From Flavobacteriales bacterium (lineage in GTDB: Bacteria > Bacteroidota > Bacteroidia > DT-38), in assembly GCA_013214975.1 (NCBI GenBank), contig JABSPR010000114.1, positions 1 to 5,114 of the forward strand: a stretch of DNA of 5,114 nt, read 5' to 3'. Positions 1-5,114 of the stretch are shown piece after piece (position 1 is the first letter of the stretch; every line of letters begins with the position of its first letter). Under the pieces are notes generated by a model. That model had not been told where the DNA came from. It saw only the letters and a list, made by a program, of their open reading frames with translations, and did not search any database. Made by a program: the position numbers and the translations under genes.

Positions 1-157
1 CATGAATCGCGTTGCCTTAATTGCCGAACAAATGAACCATCATCCAGAATGGTCTAACGTATATAACACCGTTACAATTTCCTTAACAACTCATTCTGCC
101 GGAAACACGATTACAGATAACGACCGAGAATTTGCACGATTAGTTGATTTACTATGA
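1..157 (+). CDS. 4a-hydroxytetrahydrobiopterin (pterin-4a-carbinolamine) dehydratase, C-terminal part
   Basis: The gene is cut by the left edge. It reads in the frame starting at base 2 and gives 51 residues before the TGA stop at 155-157. The family is about 95-105 residues, so roughly half is visible. The visible part carries the family core E-x3-H-H-P-E-W (E9, H13, H14) followed by N-V-Y-N and T-T-H (H31). The H-H and H spacing of 18 residues matches the catalytic histidines of PCD/DCoH. The conserved Asp is D39 or D41, with one extra residue in the loop. Family knowledge: the enzyme dehydrates 4a-hydroxytetrahydropterin in the cytoplasm, regenerating the cofactor of aromatic amino acid hydroxylases. 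The ATG at 2-4 is almost certainly an internal Met, since the family motif continues upstream. The stop overlaps the WD40 start in ATGA (154-157), so translation is probably coupled. No hydroxylase is in view to confirm the pathway. Confidence 0.93.
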   Translation, partial: MNRVALIAEQMNHHPEWSNVYNTVTISLTTHSAGNTITDNDREFARLVDLL

Positions 158-1074
158 AAATTAAAGTTACTAAGGCCTTTGAATTAACTGGGCATGCCTC
201 TTCTGTATATTGCCTTTCTCCCGGAAATTCGGAGAAATCTATTTTTAGCGGTGGTGGGGATAAAGTTGTTGCCGAATGGGACCTACAAGAAAGTATAGCA
301 AAAGGATTTTCCGTAAAACTAGGTACACAAGTTTATTCTTTATGCCACCTTAAAGAACTGAATATATTGGTTATTGGACATGGCAAAGGAGGCCTCCATA
401 TTATTGATCTAAAAGCAAAAAAGGAGATCAAATATTTAACCTATCATCAAGATATTATTTTCGATCTTAAGTATTCGGCTGTTAACGGTATGCTTTATTG
501 TGCATGTAATGACGGAAGTATTTCGGTGTGGGATGTGAAAGATTTTAGTTTAGTTAAACACATCTTGATCTGTTTCGAAAAAATAAGGGGTATTGATTTT
601 AGTTCGGATGAAACAGAGGTAGCCTTTGCATGCGGAGATGGAACAATTCGAATTTATGATACCAAAACATTTATCGCAAAAGACATATTAAAAGGCCATG
701 AGTCTGCTGTGAATTGTGTTATCTATCATCCAACGGAAAGAATTCTTATTTCGGGGGGTAAAGACGCTCATCTACGGTTTTGGGACATGGATAATCATTA
801 CAAGGAAGTCCGGTCTATCCCTGCACACAACTATGCTATATATTCGTTGGATTTTAGTCCAGACGGAAAATTTATGGCAACAGCAAGTCGAGACAAAACT
901 GTTAAAATATGGGATACATCGTCCTTCGATATCCTTCAGCGAATAGACTTAAAACAGCTAAGGGGACACAATTATTCTGTAAATAAACTAATATGGTCTG
1001 ATTACAATGATTACTTAATCACAACTGGTGATGATCGAAAGATTATGGCTTGGAAAATAAAAGAAATCGCTTAG
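154..1074 (+). CDS. WD40 repeat protein, seven-bladed beta-propeller
   Basis: This 306-residue protein consists almost wholly of WD40 repeats. Seven units can be traced by their GH-like starts and WD-like ends: 13-43 (GH...EWD), about 56-85 (ends IID), 97-127 (ends VWD), about 142-169 (ends IYD), 181-211 (GH...FWD), 224-254 (AH...IWD) and 271-301 (GH...AWK). Seven is the number for one closed propeller. The first residues (KVTKAFEL) are well placed to supply the closing strand. Units 5 and 6 are the most canonical, with S-P-D-G and S-R-D-K-T-V-K-I-W-D. There is no signal peptide or membrane segment and no fused enzymatic domain, so it is probably a cytoplasmic protein-binding scaffold. The partner is unknown. 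The ATG overlaps the stop of the pterin dehydratase gene. The TAG stop (1072-1074) overlaps the stop of the convergent peptidase gene. The fold is certain, the biological role is not. Confidence 0.93.
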   Translation: MKIKVTKAFELTGHASSVYCLSPGNSEKSIFSGGGDKVVAEWDLQESIAKGFSVKLGTQVYSLCHLKELNILVIGHGKGGLHIIDLKAKKEIKYLTYHQDIIFDLKYSAVNGMLYCACNDGSISVWDVKDFSLVKHILICFEKIRGIDFSSDETEVAFACGDGTIRIYDTKTFIAKDILKGHESAVNCVIYHPTERILISGGKDAHLRFWDMDNHYKEVRSIPAHNYAIYSLDFSPDGKFMATASRDKTVKIWDTSSFDILQRIDLKQLRGHNYSVNKLIWSDYNDYLITTGDDRKIMAWKIKEIA

Positions 1075-3119
1075 TTGTAAGTTGGCAGGAACGAATACTC
1101 TTTCGCGTAATACATCATTTGCCCTTCGAAGCTATCTGGATATTCTACTTTAACGTCAATAATTTTACCGTTATCAATTACGGGCAATAGCTTTGGATTA
1201 ATAAAGCCACCATAAGGTGCAATGCCCAGTTTTTCGAATCGTTCTAATACTTCAGCATGCAACTCTTTATCGACCTTAACGCCATAAGTTTCAATTAAGC
1301 GCTTACCTTCTTCCCCATCGGCTTCTGAGATTAACTTTTGAATTTGCTTTAACTCTTCTCTGAAAATGTCATTCAGATTTTCGTAATCATTAATCACAAA
1401 ATATGTTTTACCATCCTTAGATTTTCTTTCAATCACGTTATCCTCTTTCCCCATTTCAAAAGCCCAAGAAGCAACCAATTGTCTATTTCTCATGTGCGCT
1501 TCTTCAATATCATCACCGAGCTTAATTCTAGTTAATTGAGTTAGGAGTCCTCCTCTTATGTATCAGTCATAAGCAACTTTCCCTACCTCCACAGAAGGCA
1601 TAATACCTAGATCTATAAGCTTCTGATCAAATCCAAAACAAAGAGCCACCAAGTCGGCACGAGCTTCTTCTAAAGCAGAGTAATAACTTTTCAATGCTGT
1701 TTTAGGATTCTTCCCTTCCATTATTTTGCCTGAAGCATGCCCAATAACCTCATGCATATCGACATGAAGAAAATGTGCTATACTCGAGAACTCTTTTGAT
1801 CTTGCTATCTCCTCTTTGGAGTAGGCAAACTCACCGATTACACTTTTCGCAGACTCGCTCTTTGCTCCATCATAAGCATCTACAATATTAGCTAACGTTA
1901 CCGATTTAGAACCATGATTGGCTCTAATCCAACTTGAATTCGGCAGGTTTATTCCAATTGCAGATGTAGGATGAGAATCTCCTCCCTCAACAACAACAGT
2001 AATCACTTTGGCAGAAATCCCTTTTACATTCTCTTTACGATGTTCTGGCAAAATTGGCATATGATCTTCAAACCATTGTGCTTGATCACTAATTGCTTTA
2101 ATCCTTTTTGTCGCCTCCATATCTCGAATAGAAACTACAGACTCGAACGAGCCTCTCATTCCTAAAGGATCACCATATACTTCGATAAACCCATTGATAA
2201 AATCTACTCTTGAGGCAGTATCCTTTACCCATTCCATGTTATACTCATCAAAATCTCTCAAATCACCAGATCTGTAATAAGTAATTAGTTTATCTATAAC
2301 TGTTTTTTGCTGCTCATTTTCGGCAACTACACTTGCTTTCTCCAACCACAATACAATCTCCACGATGGCATCGTTGTACATACCACCCACTTTCCATTCA
2401 CGCTCGGTTATTTCACCATCCACGATCATTAATTTCGAATTCAAACCATAAGAAACAGGAGTTTCATCTGCAGTGTCCGTAATGTTCTTGTAGTAATTTT
2501 CAACTTCATCCTGATCTACTCCTTCGTAAAAATTATTTGCCGATTCAAGAACTAAATCAACACTATCTTTTAGATTAACTCCCTTGGCTCCTATTGTTGG
2601 ATCGAAAATAATTTGAGATAAATGGTACTTTAACGAATCTATTGTGTTGCCTTCACGAATCGGAAATAAAGATTGATCCGAACCATCAATTAATTCTACC
2701 AAATACTCTTCCTTAAAATCAGGTATTAGTTTATCTGTTGAATAATGATGATGAATACCGTTTGAGAACCAAAATCGTTTCGTGTATACCATGAAATCCT
2801 CAAAGTCAGAAACCGTTTTATCTCCTTGGTAAGAAGCAACGATAGCTTCTAAAGATCGTCTTACATATAGGTTGTGTTTGAATTTCTGGTCAAAAACCAT
2901 ATCTCTACCACTTAATGCTGCTTGATACAGATAGTAACACAATTCCTTTTCTTTCAAAGACAATTCATCAAAACCAGGAATCTGGTATCGAATAACTTTT
3001 AAGTCCGAAAAACGCTCACTTAAAAACTTAAAATCGGCTTCAACCGATTTCTTTTTATCTCCGCACGACACAAGAAACAAACTTGCAACTAATAGTAAAC
3101 CGAGTAAGCTTTTAATCAT
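1071..3119 (-). pseudogene. Dipeptidyl-peptidase III-like zinc lipoprotein (family M49), interrupted by an in-frame TGA
   Basis: The frame from the ATG at 3117-3119 to the TAA at 1071-1073 is 683 codons, about the length of bacteroidotal DPP III, but codon 519 is TGA. Residues 1-19 form a lipoprotein signal (hydrophobic stretch, then LVSC, Cys19), so the protein should be exported and lipid-anchored. Motifs: Y315-G-D-P-L-G-x-R-G, matching the human Tyr318 region; N391-LPNSSW; the zinc motif H456-E-V-I-G-H461; and E484-E-A-R-A-D489, whose second Glu is the third zinc ligand. After the TGA come Y-I-R-G-G-L and H542-M-R-N-R546, matching the His568/Arg572 region of human DPP III. The enzyme family removes dipeptides from peptide N-termini. 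If TGA stops translation, the 518-residue product keeps the zinc site but loses 163 C-terminal residues. No other stop or frameshift is seen. It follows the phospholipase-like gene by 44 bases, without a Shine-Dalgarno sequence. As I recall, some relatives are misnamed dihydrofolate reductase in records; nothing here supports that name. Confidence 0.88.
1563..1565 (-). other. In-frame TGA codon splitting the DPP III-like gene
   Basis: The codons around the site read GCT TAT GAC TGA TAC ATA AGA GGA, that is A-Y-D-stop-Y-I-R-G. The family-like sequence continues in the same frame on both sides, so this is a nonsense codon, not a frameshift. The next ATG in frame (1491-1493) is 23 codons further on, inside the conserved H-M-R-N-R motif. 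It is therefore not a natural start for a separate gene. One-base changes that would restore a sense codon include TCA (Ser), GGA (Gly), TTA (Leu), CGA or AGA (Arg) and TGG (Trp). TGA is evidently a normal stop here, since the pterin dehydratase gene ends with it. Confidence 0.95.
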
Positions 3120-3163
3120 AATAACTGTTTGAATGGATGATGAATAATAAAAATAAGCTATTT

Positions 3164-4120
3164 CTAATGAGAATGAGGTCTCGTTTCAACTGGACTGTTT
3201 TTTTTGTCTGCGACTTCTTCCTCCTCAATTTCTCTATCGCTAAACTCAGACAAATTAGGTTGGCCTCCGTTTACCCAAGCCGAATACCAGAAGCATGCGA
3301 CATTAAGAACAGACAGTCTAAATCTCCTTTCCACCATACCATTAAGCATTCTATTATACTCTTCTACAAAAGCATCTGAATATGTTCTTATATTGCTGTT
3401 ACCACGTTTTATCACAGCATATTTCAAATCAGGATCGAATACTTTGCTTAAGTCTCGCTCGAAATTGAGAACAGAATCTTTCGCATGAAAACTATCTTCA
3501 ATAATTTCCCAGGAAGCGCTTAAAGGAGAATCAAAATAATTGGCTCTTCCCACGAATAGATCATAATCTTTAGCTAGCATCTCAGGAATCCTCGTTTCCC
3601 AGAGTCCATGTATACCTCTCTGCCCAGTTAACTGACCATTATAATTTAACGTAGTATGTAACGGCACATGAGAATCGGCAACGTAATGCCCAATATTGGC
3701 AGACCAATACAAGATACTGCTTTCATTTTTTTCTTTAAAAGCATTGGTAAGGGCATAAATACATAGCTGGATATTCCAAGGCAGTATACCGTATTCAATT
3801 AACGTATCCTCTGTAAACTTCTCAACTGCCTCGTCCCACCTCCTTGGCATTACCTCGAATGGATGTGTTGGGTGGTAGAAATCTATATCTATGTAATGTT
3901 TACATGCTTCTCCATCGGTTGAGTACCTTCTCTTGTCCGCGTCTACTGCATGCCTTTCTACATAATCTATATTGGCTTTATAAAAACCAACCATCTCGGG
4001 AGGCAGAGAAAAAACAGCCATTTTATTAATTTCTCTATGGGCATAGAATCCCCAACCAAAACCAATACTAGGAAAAGCGAAAAACGAAATAAGTGAGAAT
4101 AGGAATAAGTGAGAATGCAA
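3164..4120 (-). CDS. Secreted zinc-dependent phospholipase C / S1-P1 nuclease family protein
   Basis: This 318-residue protein starts with a hydrophobic signal peptide (residues 1-22). Cleavage after F-G would leave Trp23 as residue 1. In P1 nuclease and Bacillus cereus phospholipase C the N-terminal Trp is itself a zinc ligand, and here W23-x4-H28 reproduces the W1/H6 spacing of P1 nuclease. Other likely ligands are D60 or D62, H75 (C-K-H-Y-I-D), H145-x3-D149-x5-H155 (G-H-Y-V-A-D-S-H-V-P-L-H) and H171-x3-E175 (H-G-L-W-E). Glu at the last position is as in phospholipase C; P1 nuclease has Asp. The full three-zinc site thus appears intact. Whether the substrate is phospholipid or nucleic acid cannot be read from sequence. 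The tail after about residue 290 is acidic, ends in H-S-H and is probably disordered. The start is TTG (4118-4120), chosen because it is the only usual start codon that keeps the signal peptide; ATT at 4136-4138 is an alternative. The n-region has no Lys or Arg, which is unusual. It lies 21 bases after comB in the same frame. Confidence 0.85.
   Translation of the reverse strand: MHSHLFLFSLISFFAFPSIGFGWGFYAHREINKMAVFSLPPEMVGFYKANIDYVERHAVDADKRRYSTDGEACKHYIDIDFYHPTHPFEVMPRRWDEAVEKFTEDTLIEYGILPWNIQLCIYALTNAFKEKNESSILYWSANIGHYVADSHVPLHTTLNYNGQLTGQRGIHGLWETRIPEMLAKDYDLFVGRANYFDSPLSASWEIIEDSFHAKDSVLNFERDLSKVFDPDLKYAVIKRGNSNIRTYSDAFVEEYNRMLNGMVERRFRLSVLNVACFWYSAWVNGGQPNLSEFSDREIEEEEVADKKNSPVETRPHSH
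4088..4116. repeat. 13-base direct repeat with 16-base period at the start of the phospholipase-like gene
   Basis: AATAAGTGAGAAT occurs exactly at 4088-4100 and again at 4104-4116, separated by AGG. A shorter third copy of the core TGAGAAT lies at 4132-4138, between comB and this gene. The 16-base period is not a multiple of three, so the two copies encode different residues (H-S-H-L and F-S-L-I) in the signal peptide. A small slippage duplication near the start codon is the simplest reading. There is no sign of a regulatory role. Confidence 0.8.
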
Positions 4121-4141
4121 GAAATCGAAATTGAGAATAGG

Positions 4142-4870
4142 CTAGATCATATTAACTAGTGCATCGTCCACTAAGACAGGTACTACATTAGCCTTATTTA
4201 ACTCTAAACAGTATCGAACATCTTGTTCAAGATTTAATCGATGTAATCTGTTTCTATGAGAAGTGTTTTCTAAAAACTTATACATATCCCCTTTCGCAGA
4301 ATCATATAAAGATTGAGAAGCAATAGTAGAATCACATTCTGAATCAAATTTCCCACCTTCTAACAGCAAGCTAGATAATGCTCCAGCGAATAATGTGTCT
4401 TCCATGTTAAAACGACCTCTATAACCAGCACAGAAAATCACTACAGGTCTATTTTGTTCCACTAGCCATTCTGATAATGCATTCAAATTCAAGAATGAAC
4501 CCATCGCAATTTGATGTGAATTCTTTGCCGCTTCAATAGCCCTTGTACCATTTGTTGTAGAGATAACTAACGTTTGCCCTTTTACAGAATCGTTCATATA
4601 AGAGTACGGTGAATTACCGAATTCGAAGCCTTCAACTACTTCTCCTCCTCTTTCAGCCCCAACAATATAGCCTCTACCTAAATACTCTTTTGCCTCGTCA
4701 ACAGACGCAACCGGAATTACTTTTTCTATCCCATTATCGAAGGCCGTGCAAATGGCAGAAGTAGCCCTTAATACATCAACAACTACAGTAATGCAATCCG
4801 TAGTTACAAACAGAGGAAATAATTTTGGTGTAAAACACACCTCTAAGTTCTTTTTATCTTCAGCAGCCAT
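4142..4870 (-). CDS. comB: 2-phosphosulfolactate phosphatase (ComB family)
   Basis: The 242-residue protein has the usual family length and no signal peptide, so it is cytoplasmic. Family signatures are in order: V31-D-V-L-R-A-T-S38 after a hydrophobic strand, G71-A-E-R-G-G76, F82-E-F-G-N-S-P88, T105-T-N-G-T-R-A111, C147-A-G149, N155-M-E-D158 and A162-G163. A charged C-terminal helix region with H-R-N-R-L and Q-D-V-R-Y (about 204-220) follows. Family knowledge: ComB is a Mg-dependent phosphatase (EC 3.1.3.71) that turns 2-phosphosulfolactate into sulfolactate, first described in methanogen coenzyme M synthesis. Bacteria without coenzyme M also carry it. There sulfolactate may be an end product or feed other sulfonates. 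No ComA synthase or sulfolactate dehydrogenase is in view. The ATG lies 18 bases after the gcvT stop with no Shine-Dalgarno sequence, and the TAG stop is 21 bases before the phospholipase-like start. Operon membership with both is likely. Confidence 0.92.
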   Translation of the reverse strand: MAAEDKKNLEVCFTPKLFPLFVTTDCITVVVDVLRATSAICTAFDNGIEKVIPVASVDEAKEYLGRGYIVGAERGGEVVEGFEFGNSPYSYMNDSVKGQTLVISTTNGTRAIEAAKNSHQIAMGSFLNLNALSEWLVEQNRPVVIFCAGYRGRFNMEDTLFAGALSSLLLEGGKFDSECDSTIASQSLYDSAKGDMYKFLENTSHRNRLHRLNLEQDVRYCLELNKANVVPVLVDDALVNMI

Positions 4871-4888
4871 AATAAGATTTTAAGCGCG

Positions 4889-5114
4889 CTAAATTACAAA
4901 AGGAAGTTTTACAACTTCTGCTTTCAGCATTTTATCTCTAACACTAACATAAATAGTCGTTCCTACTCCTGCATTATCGATTTGAACATATCCCATTCCA
5001 ATACCTACTTTAAGCGTAGGAGACATTGTTCCAGAAGTTACCTTTCCGATAATATTTCCTTCAGCGCCCATTAATTCGTAGTCATGTCTTGGGATACCAC
5101 GGTCAATCATTCTA
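4889..5114 (-). CDS. gcvT: Aminomethyltransferase, glycine cleavage T protein, C-terminal fragment
   Basis: The gene is cut by the right edge; about 74 residues of a protein normally near 360 are visible, ending at a TAG stop (4889-4891). The frame stays open to the edge, with an Arg codon before the Met at 5108-5110, so that Met is internal. Diagnostic features are I-P-R-H-D-Y-E-L, then G-x-I-I-G-K-V-T-S-G-T-M-S-P-T-L, which is the conserved C-terminal barrel signature of GcvT (compare E-I-T-S-G-T-F-S-P-T-L in E. coli). It ends with I-Y-V-x-V-R-D-K and the terminal K-L-P-F-V. Family knowledge: the T protein releases ammonia from the aminomethyl-lipoyl H protein and passes the one-carbon unit to tetrahydrofolate. 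The visible part carries no folate-binding core, so activity cannot be judged. It is the most upstream gene of the - strand group seen here; the promoter is outside the window. No gcvH or gcvP is in view. Confidence 0.94.
   Translation of the reverse strand, partial: RMIDRGIPRHDYELMGAEGNIIGKVTSGTMSPTLKVGIGMGYVQIDNAGVGTTIYVSVRDKMLKAEVVKLPFVI

Noticed and set aside
716..946. Open frame on the + strand inside the WD40 gene
   Set aside because: It is an out-of-frame shadow of clearly coding WD40 sequence. The small + strand frames at 1971-2165 and 3844-4029 are likewise shadows of - strand genes.
1071..1493. A separate 140-residue gene starting at the ATG at 1491-1493
   Set aside because: Family-like sequence continues upstream of this ATG in the same frame to the TGA, so it is the C-terminal part of the interrupted peptidase, not an independent gene.
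1543..1565. Possible selenocysteine insertion at the TGA: an AGGA-GGAC-TCCT stem-loop starts 8 bases downstream on the - strand
   Set aside because: The stem is only four pairs and weaker than known bacterial SECIS elements. M49 peptidases are not known selenoproteins, and the position is not one of the recognised catalytic residues.
1563..1565. Alternative genetic code with TGA read as Trp
   Set aside because: The pterin dehydratase gene ends properly at TGA in an ATGA junction, all visible Trp codons checked are TGG, and no other gene here contains TGA in frame.
3120..3163. Possible Bacteroidota-type promoter (TATTTTTA, near TAnnTTTG) before the peptidase gene
   Set aside because: It misses the final G, has no clear upstream TTG element at the right distance, and such near matches are expected by chance in AT-rich gaps.
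3137..3488. Open frames on the + strand at 3137-3379 and 3204-3488
   Set aside because: They lie opposite the phospholipase-like gene, have no recognisable motif, and their composition follows from the opposite strand.
4880..4893. GC-rich palindrome AGCGCGCT at the end of gcvT
   Set aside because: The perfect part is eight bases with no room for a loop and no T-run after it, so it is not a supported terminator; an operator role cannot be argued from one copy.

Overview
Organism: the window looks like chromosomal DNA from a Bacteroidota member, probably a marine Cytophagales- or Flavobacteriia-type bacterium. This rests on the AT-rich composition, tightly packed genes without Shine-Dalgarno sequences, a lipoprotein-type signal on a family M49 peptidase of the bacteroidotal kind, and the overall protein flavour. 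It is inference, because no rRNA or marker gene is present. Layout: two convergent gene groups fill almost everything. On the + strand are the C-terminal half of a pterin-4a-carbinolamine dehydratase (1-157) and, overlapping its stop codon in an ATGA junction, a seven-bladed WD40 beta-propeller protein (154-1074). On the - strand, read from the right edge leftward, are the C-terminus of gcvT (4889-5114), comB for 2-phosphosulfolactate phosphatase (4142-4870), a secreted protein of the zinc-dependent phospholipase C / S1-P1 nuclease fold (3164-4120), and a dipeptidyl-peptidase III-like metallopeptidase (1071-3119). Gaps on the - strand are 18, 21 and 44 bases, so the four genes could be one operon whose promoter lies outside the window. 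The two groups meet in the tetramer TTAG at 1071-1074, where both stop codons overlap. No stretch over 300 bases lacks a gene. How the genes work together: no pathway clearly links them. GcvT serves the glycine cleavage system. ComB makes sulfolactate from phosphosulfolactate. The zinc phospholipase-like protein and the lipoprotein peptidase are both predicted to be exported and may be degradative. The pterin dehydratase and the WD40 protein are translationally coupled but have no known shared role. Most notable: the dipeptidyl-peptidase III gene is interrupted by a single in-frame TGA (1563-1565) in an otherwise full-length frame that keeps conserved sequence on both sides. It is either a very recent pseudogene, a sequencing error, or a case of readthrough. 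The phospholipase-like gene also has an odd start: a TTG codon beside a 16-base-period direct repeat. I found no RNA gene, CRISPR array, insertion sequence or convincing new multi-gene system.
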